A stretch of DNA of 64,000 bases from an uncultured Planktomarina sp. (GTDB taxonomy: Bacteria > Pseudomonadota > Alphaproteobacteria > Rhodobacterales > Rhodobacteraceae), in assembly GCA_905182325.1 (NCBI GenBank), contig CAJJBD010000004.1, positions 1-64,000 of the forward strand. The letters run 5' to 3'. The notes under the pieces were generated by a model that saw nothing but the letters and a program-made list of their open reading frames with translations, was not told the origin of the DNA and searched no databases. The translations under genes were made by a program, and so were the position numbers. Shown here piece after piece: positions 8,636 to 18,489 of the stretch (position 1 is its first letter; each line of letters starts with the position of its first letter).

Positions 8636-11194
8636 CTAAGCCTTTGGCTTATCTTTTTTCTTAGCTGTTGATTTTTTTGCAGCAGCTTTCTTTTTTGTCG
8701 TTGATTTTTTCTTGCTAGGAGCTTTTTCTGTAATTAGCGCCACGGCCAGATCCATGGTCACTTTTTCGGGCTCTACCTCTTTTGGAATTGTTGCATTAAC
8801 CTTGCCCCATTTTACATATGGGCCATACTTGCCGGACATCACATTAACTGGGCCACCCTCGCTTGGGTGTTCACCTAGTTCCAATAGCGGCGTCGCCGCG
8901 GCTCCACGTCCACCACGTGCCGCTTTCTTGGCTAGTTCCTCTACTGCTCGGTTCATGCCGATGGTCCATACTTCATCAATGTCAGTAATGTTAGCATACA
9001 TAGTACCGTGCTTAACATATGGGCCAAATCGGCCAATAGAGGACTCTATTAATACTCCATCTTCAGGATGTGGGCCAATTTCGCGTGGCAATGACAAAAG
9101 CTGAACAGCTTTTTCGAAGGTTAGTTCGTCTATAGCCCAAGTTTTGGGAATAGACATGCGTTGGGGTTTTGGGTTTTCTTCGGTCAGATTTCCACGTTGG
9201 ACGTAGGGACCATATCGACCATCACGCAGGCTAATTGGATCTTCACCATCGTGGCCTAATAGTTTGCCATCAGGGCCGATCGCGCTGCTCTCTGTGCCTG
9301 GTGGACCGAAGGGCCGAGTGAAGCGACAATCTGGATAGTTTGAGCAACCAATGAACGCACCGCCTGATCGTGCAGTACGCATCGACAAGCGACCGTTACC
9401 GCAGTTTTTGCACTCTCGTGGATTAATGCCAGCCTCTTCAATTGGAAAGAGGTGTGGTTCTAAAACCTCATTTATTTTTTCTAGGACTTCAGTTATCGAT
9501 TGATCCATTGCCTCATCTATCGAGATTTTAAAATCTTTCCAGAACCGGCTCAATACGTTGCGATATTTTCGTTCCCCCGCTGAAACGTCATCAAGTTGGG
9601 TCTCAAGATTAGCGGTAAATTCATATTCCACATAGCGCCGGAAGAAACTTGTCAAAAATACGGTAACCAAACGCCCTTTGTCTTCTGGGATAAGTCTGCT
9701 TTTTTCTTTACGAACATAATCTCGGTCTTGAATGGTTGTCACGACCGAGGCATAGGTTGAAGGCCGTCCAATACCTAATTCTTCCATTCGTTTAACTAGA
9801 CTTGCCTCAGTATACCTTGGTGGGGGCTGCGTGAAATGCTGTTCCTGCATTACTGATTTTTTGGACAATTCGTCATTTGCCGTAATCTGTGGCAGCCGCT
9901 TATCGTCATCGTCAACAACAGTGTCATCCCGCCCCTCTTCGTACACACGCATGAAGCCATCAAACAAGACAACCTGCCCATTGGCTCGCAGGCCAATTTG
10001 CCCATCAGCGCTCTCGATTTCAACCGTGGTACGTTCCATTCTTGCCGCTTCCATCTGGCTGGCTATCGTACGTTTCCAGATTAAGTCATATAGTTTTTTC
10101 TGGTCTGGTTCGGAGATATTGAGGTGTTCTGGAGCTTGGTCCAACTCGGTTGGACGGATACATTCATGTGCTTCCTGCGCATTTTTAACTTTGTTTTTAT
10201 ACATTCGTGGTGATTTTGGTACGTATTGCTTGCCGTAGCGATCCGCAATTACATCACGAACTGCGTGAACTGCTTCGGGGGCCATATCTATCCCATCGGT
10301 CCTCATGTAGGTAATAAAGCCTGCTTCATAAAGACGTTGTGCTGTGGACATCGTTTGCCTAGCGCCCATACCAAACTTACGGCTAGCCTCTTGTTGTAGA
10401 GTTGAAGTCATAAAGGGTGCTGATGGGTTCCTGCTGGCTGGCTTTGCCTCAACCGTAGCTACCTTCAGGTCTCGGCTTGTTACGGCCTGAACTGCCAGCT
10501 CTGCTTCTGTTGAGTTTGATATATCAAATTTATCTAGACGCTTACCGCCCAATGTAGTCAGGCGTGCATCAAAGATTTGTCCCCTGGGGGTACTTAGTGA
10601 TGCAGCAACACTCCAATATTCACGTGCTTTGAAAACTTCAATTTCCATCTCACGTTCAACAATTAGTCTCAGAGTTACTGATTGAACCCGCCCAGCGGAT
10701 TTGGCACCTGGCAACCGTCGCCAAAGTACAGGAGACAATTTGAAGCCTACCAAATAGTCTAATGCGCGGCGAGCCAAATATGCCTCTACCAGTTCCATAT
10801 CAACCTGCCGAGGAGACTTCATGGCTTCTGTCACAGCAGTTTTAGTTATAGCATTAAAAACTACCCTGCTTACTGGAGTATCTTTTTTAATTGCGCGCCG
10901 TTTGGTTAGAGTTTCCTGCAAGTGCCAACTGATGGCCTCACCCTCGCGATCAGGGTCGGTGGCGAGGATCAACTCATTGTCATCCTTAAGAGCGTCGGCG
11001 ATTGCTTTAACATGTTTTTTACTGGCGGCCCCAACCTCCCAAAGCATATCAAATTCATTGTCAGGGTCGACTGATCCATCCTTTGGCGGTAAATCGCGTA
11101 CGTGCCCATATGAAGCTAAAACGGTAAAGCCTGACCCAAGATATTTGTTTATTGTCTTGGCCTTAGCAGGAGATTCAACAACAACAACAGCCAT
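8636..11194 (-). CDS. topA: DNA topoisomerase I
   Basis: It relaxes negative supercoils. The Toprim domain opens the protein (VVVVESPAKAKTINKYLG, with ATDPDREGEAISWHL near residue 83). The catalytic tyrosine is in AGFITYMRTDG near residue 300. One C4 zinc motif (CKNCGNG to CSNYPDC) lies near residue 600, followed by repeated GRYGPYVQ/GRFGPYVK/GKYGPYVK modules and a lysine-rich tail, as in alphaproteobacterial TopA. I prefer the ATG at 11194 (852 residues), which has AGGA 6 nt upstream, over an in-frame TTG at 11209. It is convergent with the iol operon and downstream of tldD. No dprA is adjacent. Confidence 0.97.
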   Translation of the reverse strand: MAVVVVESPAKAKTINKYLGSGFTVLASYGHVRDLPPKDGSVDPDNEFDMLWEVGAASKKHVKAIADALKDDNELILATDPDREGEAISWHLQETLTKRRAIKKDTPVSRVVFNAITKTAVTEAMKSPRQVDMELVEAYLARRALDYLVGFKLSPVLWRRLPGAKSAGRVQSVTLRLIVEREMEIEVFKAREYWSVAASLSTPRGQIFDARLTTLGGKRLDKFDISNSTEAELAVQAVTSRDLKVATVEAKPASRNPSAPFMTSTLQQEASRKFGMGARQTMSTAQRLYEAGFITYMRTDGIDMAPEAVHAVRDVIADRYGKQYVPKSPRMYKNKVKNAQEAHECIRPTELDQAPEHLNISEPDQKKLYDLIWKRTIASQMEAARMERTTVEIESADGQIGLRANGQVVLFDGFMRVYEEGRDDTVVDDDDKRLPQITANDELSKKSVMQEQHFTQPPPRYTEASLVKRMEELGIGRPSTYASVVTTIQDRDYVRKEKSRLIPEDKGRLVTVFLTSFFRRYVEYEFTANLETQLDDVSAGERKYRNVLSRFWKDFKISIDEAMDQSITEVLEKINEVLEPHLFPIEEAGINPRECKNCGNGRLSMRTARSGGAFIGCSNYPDCRFTRPFGPPGTESSAIGPDGKLLGHDGEDPISLRDGRYGPYVQRGNLTEENPKPQRMSIPKTWAIDELTFEKAVQLLSLPREIGPHPEDGVLIESSIGRFGPYVKHGTMYANITDIDEVWTIGMNRAVEELAKKAARGGRGAAATPLLELGEHPSEGGPVNVMSGKYGPYVKWGKVNATIPKEVEPEKVTMDLAVALITEKAPSKKKSTTKKKAAAKKSTAKKKDKPKA

Positions 11195-11350
11195 AGGACA
11201 TCCTGCCAATCAAAGAAAAATTATTCGCTAAAAGGGAGGCGTCTTGAGTGTTTGTCAATGGTGGGTCAGAAGTTTTTTTTAGATTTTATGTCAAAGGTTA
11301 GCAGTTAAACAAGAAAATCCTTTCTTAAAACATGCTTTTTTAATTGTTGC

Positions 11351-12772
11351 TTAAGTGGCTGAACCTCCGACAGTGAGGCCTCCAATAAGAAGCGATGGCT
11401 GGCCAACTCCAACTGGAACCCATTGGCCTTGCTTGCCACAGTTCCCAACTCCGTCATCGAGACGCATATCGTTGCCAATTGCACGAATTTGCCGCAGAGC
11501 AGTTGCACCGTCACCAATTAAGGTAGCTCCTTTTACTGGAGCGCCTACCTTGCCGTTTTCTACCAGGTATGCCTCGGTGCATGAAAACACAAACTTGCCA
11601 TTTGTGATGTCCACCTGTCCACCACCAAAGCCTACTGCGTAGATACCTTTTTTAATATCGGCCACCATATCTCCTGGTGCTACGGTGCCACCTAACATGT
11701 AAGTGTTAGTCATACGTGGCATAGGTGCATGAGCATAGCTCTGCCTCCGGCCATTACCGGTGGGCGCCACGCCCATCAGTCGGGCATTTTGTCGATCTTG
11801 CATAAATCCTATTAATATTCCGTCCTCAATTAGTGTATTTTTTGCGCTGGCAGTTCCTTCGTCATCGATTGAGATGGAGCCGCGGCGATCTGGAATTGTA
11901 CCATCGTCTAATACGGTCACACCTGGAGCCGCGATGCGCTGACCTAGAAGGCCAGAAAATGCTGACGTCCCTTTCCTATTGAAGTCACCCTCGAGACCAT
12001 GGCCAACGGCTTCATGGAGTAAAATTCCTGGCCACCCAGCTCCAAGGGCAACGTCCATAACTCCAGCAGGGGCGGGAACAGCTGATAGGTTGAGTACTGC
12101 AATACGCAGTGCCTCGCGTATTAAGGGTTGCCAATGGCTAGGCTCAAGCATACCCGACATCGCATACCGTCCACCGCCGCCAACGCCACCTGTTTGGCGC
12201 TGGCCATCTTGCTCTACAATGACCGACACATTCATCCGCACCATGGGCCGGCTGTCACTCACATCGGGGCTATCGATCCGTAGGATGACTACTTCCTGAT
12301 GTGATGAGGCTACAGTGGCTGACGCTTGTACAACTCGAGGGTCTAAGCCTCGGGCATAGGCATCCATCTCTCTTAAGAGGTCGATTTTGGCTGGAAATGG
12401 GGCATCGTTCAAGGGATTGTGGTCGCTGTAGAGTTTTTGGTTTGTACCGGACGGTGCGCTTGCCAAAGAGCCAGCAGGCTCCTGAATGGCGAGGCGAACT
12501 GTACCCATTGCTCGAAGCATAGCGTTTTCAGATATCTCAGTAGAGTGGGAATATCCAACCATCTCACCCTGTACAGCTCTAAGGCCAAACCCTTGGGAGG
12601 CATCAAAGCTTGAAGTTCTTAATCTTCCATCGTCAAAAGAAATCACTTCAGACCTTCTGCGTTCGAGAAATAATTCTCCGTCATCAGCACCCGCAAGTGA
12701 TTGTTTTAAAATTTTAAGTGCTGAATTACGATCAATATGGGTTTCAAATGGAGAGAAGGGAGTGTCTGTCAT
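11351..12772 (-). CDS. tldD: TldD family metalloprotease
   Basis: Metalloprotease of the TldD/PmbA family, the partner of TldE in peptide and microcin processing. It has 473 residues, the usual length. The zinc site HEAVGHGLEGDFN lies near residue 253, and the conserved C-terminal end (QWVPVGVGQPSLLIGGLTVG) is intact. It diverges from the cytochrome oxidase operon across 186 bp. This placement next to ctaC is common in Rhodobacterales. No TldE partner is seen here. Confidence 0.95.
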   Translation of the reverse strand: MTDTPFSPFETHIDRNSALKILKQSLAGADDGELFLERRRSEVISFDDGRLRTSSFDASQGFGLRAVQGEMVGYSHSTEISENAMLRAMGTVRLAIQEPAGSLASAPSGTNQKLYSDHNPLNDAPFPAKIDLLREMDAYARGLDPRVVQASATVASSHQEVVILRIDSPDVSDSRPMVRMNVSVIVEQDGQRQTGGVGGGGRYAMSGMLEPSHWQPLIREALRIAVLNLSAVPAPAGVMDVALGAGWPGILLHEAVGHGLEGDFNRKGTSAFSGLLGQRIAAPGVTVLDDGTIPDRRGSISIDDEGTASAKNTLIEDGILIGFMQDRQNARLMGVAPTGNGRRQSYAHAPMPRMTNTYMLGGTVAPGDMVADIKKGIYAVGFGGGQVDITNGKFVFSCTEAYLVENGKVGAPVKGATLIGDGATALRQIRAIGNDMRLDDGVGNCGKQGQWVPVGVGQPSLLIGGLTVGGSAT

Positions 12773-12837
12773 GAAATTCCTAATGATATTTTTGGCGAAA
12801 AAGAAATTTCCGCGTGAATTTTAACTTTGGCGTCCCT

Positions 12838-12851
12838 TTGACGCGGGTCAA
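12838..12851. promoter_or_regulatory. FNR/FixK-type box upstream of ctaC
   Basis: The sequence is TTGAC-N4-GTCAA, a perfect palindrome matching the FNR/FixK class (consensus TTGAT-N4-ATCAA, with C/G variants known in alphaproteobacteria). It lies 107 bp before ctaC and 65 bp before tldD in their divergent gap. It suggests oxygen control of the aa3 oxidase operon. Regulator binding is inferred. Confidence 0.5.
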
Positions 12852-12958
12852 GTGATTGCCTGCAGTTGCATCATATGGTTGATGCGTAATAAATTACAAT
12901 CATGCAAGATGCGACAAAAAACAATTAGCGCGTTGGCGCTCAACATACAGGTTACAAT

Positions 12959-13807
12959 ATGCAAATTTTTACGTCTCTTTTTAGTTTGGTAGTTGTCAGT
13001 TTGGGTAGCGCCGTGATGGCACAAGAAAACTTCCCAGGCCTAGAGACTATAGGAAAGCCCCAGCCAAAGGGAATTGGATTTCAATTTCCAGCTACCGAAC
13101 TTATGCGTGATGTTGTCTGGCTTGATAATTTTTTACTGATAATTATAACATTAATTTCGGTTTTTGTGACCTTACTAATTGCTTATGCTGCGTTTAAATT
13201 TCACGCCAGTAGAAATAAGAACCCGGGGACATTTACTCATAATTCTGTGGTTGAGGTTATGTGGACCATTATACCAGTAATAATATTATTGTTCATTGGT
13301 GTTTTTTCTTTGCCAATTTTGTTCAAACAACAAGAGATACCAGAAGCTGATATCACGATTAAAGTTACGGGTTATCAGTGGTATTGGGGATATGAATACG
13401 TCGACCATAATTTTGGTTTTGAAAGCATCCTGCTCCAGAGGGATGAATTAGAGGAATATGGGTATGCTCCAGATGAATATTTGCTTGCAACAGATAATGC
13501 TGTTGTCGTGCCTATCGGTGCAACGATTGTGATGCAGTTAACTGGAGCGGATGTTATCCATTCCTGGACAATTCCAGCGTTTGGTGTGAAGCAAGATGCT
13601 GTGCCAGGGCGGTTGGCTCAACTGTGGTTTGCAGCGGAAAAAGAGGGAATATATTTTGGTCAGTGCTCTGAGCTTTGTGGACAGGCCCACGCATATATGC
13701 CCATCACTGTGAAAGTTGTCAGTCAAAAGCAGTACGATGCCTGGCTGAAAGGTGCGATTAATGAATACGCTGGACTTCCACAACCTGTTCTAATGGCGCA
13801 AAAATAA
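12959..13807 (+). CDS. ctaC: Cytochrome c oxidase subunit II
   Basis: Subunit II of the aa3 oxidase takes electrons from cytochrome c at its CuA centre. It has 282 residues: a signal peptide at 1-21 ending near AVMA, two membrane helices at about 58-80 and 95-118, and a periplasmic cupredoxin domain. The CuA ligands are in FGQCSELCGQAHAYMPI near 235, and the aromatic stretch YQWYWGYEY lies near 140. It heads an operon with ctaB, a small membrane protein, ctaG, ctaE and surf1. Subunit I is not in the window, as is usual when this block is separate in Rhodobacterales. Confidence 0.97.
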   Translation: MQIFTSLFSLVVVSLGSAVMAQENFPGLETIGKPQPKGIGFQFPATELMRDVVWLDNFLLIIITLISVFVTLLIAYAAFKFHASRNKNPGTFTHNSVVEVMWTIIPVIILLFIGVFSLPILFKQQEIPEADITIKVTGYQWYWGYEYVDHNFGFESILLQRDELEEYGYAPDEYLLATDNAVVVPIGATIVMQLTGADVIHSWTIPAFGVKQDAVPGRLAQLWFAAEKEGIYFGQCSELCGQAHAYMPITVKVVSQKQYDAWLKGAINEYAGLPQPVLMAQK

Positions 13808-13829
13808 ATATAACATGAGAGCAAGGTGC

Positions 13830-14762
13830 ATGGCTTACGTGACAGAGCATAATACAGATTACGATCCAGTTTTTAGCGATTATATTGCTTTGCTGAAACC
13901 GCGTGTGATGTCACTGGTAGTTTTCACAGCTTTTGTTGGACTGATGGCTGCACCTATCTCTCTGCATCCTGTTGAAGCATTCTGCGCTGTTTTGTTTATT
14001 GCTCTTGGAGCTGGGGCCTCTGGGGCCTTAAATATGTGGTGGGATGCTGATATTGATGCAATTATGGTTCGCACGAAAATGCGACCCATCCCTTCGGGGC
14101 GCACCAGCCGTGATGCTGCATTGGGACTAGGGGTCGCGCTTTCTGGTCTGTCCGTTTTAATGTTGGGACTTGCCTCTAATTGGCATGCAGCGGGTTGGTT
14201 GGCTTTTACAATTTTCTTTTATGCAGTTGTATATACAATCTGGTTAAAAAGAATGACCCCGCAGAATATAGTCATAGGTGGCGCTGCTGGTGCTTTTCCA
14301 CCTTTAATTGGTTGGGTAGCTGCTACCGGCTCTGTTTCGATTGAGTCAGTTTTAATGTTTGCTTTGATTTTTATGTGGACCCCACCGCATTTCTGGGCAT
14401 TGGCTTTATTCATGCGATCTGACTATGATGACGCGAAAATACCAATGCTAACCGTGACACATGGGCGAAAAAGTACACGGCGCCACATCATGGTTTACGC
14501 AATGCTACAATCTGCACTTGCTGTTACGCTCGCTTTTACCTCTGTCGGCGGTATGATTTACCTGACGATAGCGCTCATCTGTAATTTGATCGTATTGAGA
14601 AATGCATCCCTAATTTGGTTGCGTAATGAGGCTGATGCGGAAGCAGACAACTTTAAATTCGAACGTTCTTTCTTTAAATTTTCACTTTTATACCTTTTCC
14701 TTCATTTCCTAGCTATTTTAGCTGAGGCCTTGCTTTCGCCATACGGCCTAGGAGGCTGGTAA
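13830..14762 (+). CDS. ctaB: Haem O synthase (protohaem IX farnesyltransferase)
   Basis: It attaches a farnesyl chain to haem B to give haem O, the precursor of haem A for the oxidase. It has about nine membrane helices. The UbiA-type motif with the first aspartates is NMWWDADIDAIMVRTKMRPI; the second aspartate loop is MRSDYDDAKIPM, and KPRVMSLVVFTAFVG is at the N-terminus. I take the ATG at 13830 (310 residues; AAGG just upstream). An in-frame ATG at 13815 would add five residues and has no ribosome binding site. It follows ctaC by 22 bp and overlaps the next gene. Confidence 0.95.
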   Translation: MAYVTEHNTDYDPVFSDYIALLKPRVMSLVVFTAFVGLMAAPISLHPVEAFCAVLFIALGAGASGALNMWWDADIDAIMVRTKMRPIPSGRTSRDAALGLGVALSGLSVLMLGLASNWHAAGWLAFTIFFYAVVYTIWLKRMTPQNIVIGGAAGAFPPLIGWVAATGSVSIESVLMFALIFMWTPPHFWALALFMRSDYDDAKIPMLTVTHGRKSTRRHIMVYAMLQSALAVTLAFTSVGGMIYLTIALICNLIVLRNASLIWLRNEADAEADNFKFERSFFKFSLLYLFLHFLAILAEALLSPYGLGGW

Positions 14763-14950
14763 TGGCTATTCGGGTGGAGAGTGAAATGCATAGGCGCCGA
14801 CGTAGTCAAAACTTTGGTGTCGCTATCTGCTTGGTATTATTCATTTTCTTAATGATGGGGTTGAGCTTTGTTAAACTTACTAACTCCGGCCCAGTTGAGG
14901 GCTATGATCATGCGCCGCGACCATCAATGGAAGAAATAGATTTGAAATGA
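14762..14950 (+). CDS. Small single-span protein of the cytochrome oxidase operon
   Basis: A 62-residue protein with one membrane helix at about 19-38 (VAICLVLFIFLMMGLSFVKL), a basic N-terminus (HRRRRS) and a short acidic, probably periplasmic tail. It starts on the last base of the ctaB stop and ends inside the ctaG start, so it is translated with both. Short proteins of this shape occupy the same place in many alphaproteobacterial cox operons, often labelled CoxF; a role in oxidase assembly is likely but not shown by the sequence. Confidence 0.75.
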   Translation: MAIRVESEMHRRRRSQNFGVAICLVLFIFLMMGLSFVKLTNSGPVEGYDHAPRPSMEEIDLK

Positions 14951-15516
14951 CGGCAACTTATAAGACACTGACACTGACACTGAGTTTAGTATTTTTTATG
15001 GGTGGATTAGCTTGGGCAAGTGTGCCTTTTTATGATTGGTTTTGCCGCGTCACAGGCTTTGGTGGTGTAACCAGCACAGCGGAAGTGGGTAGCGGCACTA
15101 TCTTAGATGAAACAATTAAAATACGGTTTGATGCCTCAGTAGAAAGTAAGATGAAGTGGAGTTTTACTCCTGTTGCTAGGACAATGGAAATCAAAATTGG
15201 TGAAACGGGTTTAGCATTCTACGAAGCCTATAATCCTACAGATCGTGTGATTGCTGGCTCGGCAAGCTATAATGTTACTCCCTATCAAGCGGGAGGGTTT
15301 TTTACAAAAATTGATTGTTTTTGTTTTGAAGAACAAGTTTTGATGCCCGGTGAGCGGGTTCAAATGCCAGTATCATTCTACGTTGATCCAGAAATAGTGG
15401 ATGACAGTGAAGGAAAATATATCCATACCATCACTTTGTCGTATACATTTTATGAAATTGATTTACCTGAAAAGCAAGCTGCACTGCAGGTTGAGACGAC
15501 TATAAACCGCAACTAA
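14947..15516 (+). CDS. ctaG: Cytochrome c oxidase assembly protein (Cox11/CtaG)
   Basis: It delivers copper to the CuB site of subunit I. It has 189 residues, with an N-terminal membrane anchor at about 8-28 and a periplasmic immunoglobulin-like domain. The copper-binding CFCFEEQ motif is near residue 121, and the conserved PVARTMEIKIGETGLAFYEA precedes it. The start overlaps the preceding small gene by four bases (ATGA). It lies 18 bp from ctaE. Confidence 0.96.
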   Translation: MTATYKTLTLTLSLVFFMGGLAWASVPFYDWFCRVTGFGGVTSTAEVGSGTILDETIKIRFDASVESKMKWSFTPVARTMEIKIGETGLAFYEAYNPTDRVIAGSASYNVTPYQAGGFFTKIDCFCFEEQVLMPGERVQMPVSFYVDPEIVDDSEGKYIHTITLSYTFYEIDLPEKQAALQVETTINRN

Positions 15517-15534
15517 CTACCACGAGGCCCAGTA

Positions 15535-16338
15535 ATGGCACATGAAAAAAATCATGATTATCACATCCTACCACCTTCAGTGAATCCGTTTTTAGGTGCG
15601 TTAGCGGCATTGGTAATGCTTACAGGCGCTATCCAATGGATGCATGGCAGCGGTCCATATATCTTTTTAGCGGGTTTTATCGGCGTGCTTTATGTAATGT
15701 ATGCGTGGTGGAGTGAGGTTGTAGATGAGAGCCATGTTGGCGATCACACGCCGGTCGTTCAAATTGGTCTTCGCTATGGGTTTATTTTATTTATAATGTC
15801 AGAAATAATGTTTTTCTCAGCTTGGTTCTGGAGTTTCTTTAAACATCAATTATATCCAATGTATGAATACTTCGGGACGGAGTATTTAAAACCTGATTAC
15901 CATCATATTAACCCTTGGGAACTGCCGCTGATAAATACTTTGCTTCTATTGCTATCAGGATGCGCAGCCACTTGGGCACACCACGCGCTGGCTCACGAAG
16001 ACAATCGCAACGATCTACGGACTGGCTTAATTCTTGCTATTGTCTTAGGTGCTATTTTTACAGCTTTCCAGGCATATGAATATAACGAGTTGATCATGGT
16101 AGATGGGTGGACCTTCTCCGGCTCTATTACGTTCGCCAACTTCTTTATGGCCACAGGGTTTCATGGAATGCATGTGTTGATTGGCACTATTTTTCTTGCA
16201 GTTTGCCTGATCCGAGTAACCAAGGGACATTTCACCTCTAAAAACCATGTTGGCTTCGAAGCGGCGGCTTGGTACTGGCATTTTGTAGATGTGGTATGGC
16301 TGTTTTTATTTGCGACGGTGTATCTTTGGGCTGGCTAA
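15535..16338 (+). CDS. ctaE: Cytochrome c oxidase subunit III
   Basis: A core membrane subunit that stabilises the aa3 oxidase. It has 267 residues and seven helices. Family motifs are [13 protein letters not shown] near residue 93, [20 protein letters not shown] near 127, [15 protein letters not shown] near 207 and the C-terminal [20 protein letters not shown]. It follows ctaG in the oxidase operon, and an 80-bp gap leads to surf1. Confidence 0.97.
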   Translation: MAHEKNHDYHILPPSVNPFLGALAALVMLTGAIQWMHGSGPYIFLAGFIGVLYVMYAWWSEVVDESHVGDHTPVVQIGLRYGFILFIMSEIMFFSAWFWSFFKHQLYPMYEYFGTEYLKPDYHHINPWELPLINTLLLLLSGCAATWAHHALAHEDNRNDLRTGLILAIVLGAIFTAFQAYEYNELIMVDGWTFSGSITFANFFMATGFHGMHVLIGTIFLAVCLIRVTKGHFTSKNHVGFEAAAWYWHFVDVVWLFLFATVYLWAG

Positions 16339-16420
16339 AATTTTAGCTAATATGCTTTGTGCTTAGTTAAAGTTTGCAGGGAGGCCTCTTAAGCTGTCTC
16401 TTTTAAATTTGAGGTTATTT

Positions 16421-17092
16421 ATGCGATACTGGGGAATGGTCCTCGTTGGGATTTTGGGCGTCGCTATTTTGATGTCCTTAAGTGCTTGGCAAATAAAACG
16501 AATGTCTTGGAAAAACGCTCTACTGGCTAATATTGAAAATAAAATATCTGCGCCATCGAGGGTTATTCCCCAAAACCCGTTAGAACAATTTAACAGCTTG
16601 ATGCCGGTCAAGGCTGTTGGGCAGTATTTTGGTAGAACTATAAAAGTCTTAGTATCACAAAAAATATATGGTGCAGGCTATCGTTTGATCACAGCATTTA
16701 AGATGCAGGATGGGCGCAAAATTATGGTAGATCGTGGTTTTGTTTCTGTGAGAAGTGTGATGCCGCCAATGCCAAATGCGGTTGGTGAGGTCATTGGAAA
16801 TCTGCATTGGCCCAGTGAAATTGACAGCTTTACGCCAGAAAATGATTTAAAAGCAAATATATGGTTTGCGCGTGACGTGAATACCATGGCAGCATATCTT
16901 AGCACTGAACCAGTTTTGCTCATCTTAAAATCTAGTAATTTTGAGCAAGAGAATACAAAGCCATTACCCGTTAATACTGCTAGTATTCCCAACAACCACC
17001 TGCAATATGCGGTTACATGGTTTCTCATGTCACTTATCTGGCTTGGAATGAGTGGGTATTTCGTTTACCGATCCCGCAAGATTAAAATTTAA
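16421..17092 (+). CDS. surf1: SURF1 family oxidase assembly protein
   Basis: SURF1 proteins assist haem A insertion into cytochrome oxidase. The chain is about 223 residues, with a membrane helix near each end (MVLVGILGVAILMSLSAWQ and YAVTWFLMSLIWLGMSGYFV) and a periplasmic domain between them, the family's arrangement. DGRKIMVDRGFV and AVTWFLMS are SURF1-like. The ATG at 16421 is chosen because GAGG lies 6 nt upstream; a TTG 12 bases earlier is weaker. It is the last oxidase gene before thrC, 11 bp away. Confidence 0.9.
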   Translation: MRYWGMVLVGILGVAILMSLSAWQIKRMSWKNALLANIENKISAPSRVIPQNPLEQFNSLMPVKAVGQYFGRTIKVLVSQKIYGAGYRLITAFKMQDGRKIMVDRGFVSVRSVMPPMPNAVGEVIGNLHWPSEIDSFTPENDLKANIWFARDVNTMAAYLSTEPVLLILKSSNFEQENTKPLPVNTASIPNNHLQYAVTWFLMSLIWLGMSGYFVYRSRKIKI

Positions 17093-17103
17093 GGCCTGTG
17101 TAA

Positions 17104-18489
17104 ATGAAATATATTTCAACTCGTGGAAATGCTCCAGTCCTATCTTTTGAGGATGCAATGCTTGCTGGGTTAGCACGGGATGGTGGTTTGTATGTACCGG
17201 AAACTGTGCCGCGAATGACCTCTGCGGATATTATTGGTATGGTCGGTCTGTCTTACGAAGAGATAGCTTTGAGGGTGATACAACCGTTCGTTGGTGATAG
17301 CTTTTCAGAAGCAGAACTAATTGACTCAATAAGCGTGGCCTATGCTGGCTTTAACCACACTGCCCGTGCACCTCTTGTTCAGTTGGGTCCTAATCACCAT
17401 TTGCTGGAACTTTTCCATGGCCCCACTTTAGCTTTTAAAGACTTTGCCATGCAGCTGATAGGCCAGCTATTCCAAAGGGCCTTAAACCGCCGTGGTGAGC
17501 GTGTCACCATTGTTGGCGCCACTTCTGGGGACACTGGAGCTGCTGCAATTGAAGCATTTAAAGGTCTTGATACAGTGGATGTTTTTATCTTGTTTCCTAA
17601 TGGTAAAGTTTCAGAAGTACAGCGTAGGCAGATGACAACGCAGAGAGAGACTAATGTTCATGCTATCGCAATGGAGGGCACCTTTGATACTTGCCAAGCA
17701 ATGTTAAAGGATATGTTTAATGATTTTGAGTTCCGAGATGGTGTCCGGTTGGCTGGTGTGAATTCTATCAACTGGGCCCGGGTGTTGGCTCAGGTGGTTT
17801 ATTATTTCAGCTCTGCAGTTGCCCTAGGTGCCCCACACCGCAAGGTTTCATTTACAGTTCCAACAGGTAATTTTGGAGACATTTTTGCTGGTTATATTGC
17901 GAAGCGAATGGGGTTACCCATTGACCGGTTGGTAATTGCTACTAACCACAATGATATTTTGCACCGCGCGATCACCACTGGACGCTACGATCCTAGTACC
18001 GTTACGCCAACCATCACCCCATCTATGGATATCCAGGTATCTTCAAATTTTGAAAGGGCGTTATTTGATGCATATGATCGTAATGGTGAAGCGATAGTGA
18101 GATTGATGGGTGAACTGAAAGAGGGGGGCTTTGGAATTAACAAGGAGGCTCTCTCAATTCTTCAGAATTACTTTGATAGTGGCCGTGCAACAGAGAAAGA
18201 AACAAGTCTGACGATTAAAAGTATGTTCGAGAGTACTGGTGAAGTACTCTGTCCGCACTCGGCTGTTGGCGTAAAAGTTGCTAATGAAAGTTTAGGTACT
18301 GCGCCAATGATTACCTTGGCCACGGCTCACCCAGCCAAATTCCCTGATGCGGTGGATGCATCGATGGGAAAACGTCCTGCACTACCAAATTGGTTGGCTG
18401 ATTTATTTGATCGTTCTGAACGTCTCACTGAAATGCCAAACGATTTGCAGCTTATGAAAACTCTTATCTGCGAGCGTATTGAACTTTGA
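17104..18489 (+). CDS. thrC: Threonine synthase
   Basis: PLP enzyme converting O-phosphohomoserine to threonine. It has 461 residues. The PLP lysine is in PTLAFKDFAMQL near residue 110, the ATSGDTGAAAIEAF loop is near 140, and VPTGNFGDIFAGY near 255 binds the PLP phosphate. It sits at the end of the oxidase operon and its stop overlaps the start of the M16 peptidase gene, a Rhodobacterales arrangement. Another gene of the same amino-acid family, lysC, lies 8 kb downstream. Confidence 0.97.
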   Translation: MKYISTRGNAPVLSFEDAMLAGLARDGGLYVPETVPRMTSADIIGMVGLSYEEIALRVIQPFVGDSFSEAELIDSISVAYAGFNHTARAPLVQLGPNHHLLELFHGPTLAFKDFAMQLIGQLFQRALNRRGERVTIVGATSGDTGAAAIEAFKGLDTVDVFILFPNGKVSEVQRRQMTTQRETNVHAIAMEGTFDTCQAMLKDMFNDFEFRDGVRLAGVNSINWARVLAQVVYYFSSAVALGAPHRKVSFTVPTGNFGDIFAGYIAKRMGLPIDRLVIATNHNDILHRAITTGRYDPSTVTPTITPSMDIQVSSNFERALFDAYDRNGEAIVRLMGELKEGGFGINKEALSILQNYFDSGRATEKETSLTIKSMFESTGEVLCPHSAVGVKVANESLGTAPMITLATAHPAKFPDAVDASMGKRPALPNWLADLFDRSERLTEMPNDLQLMKTLICERIEL

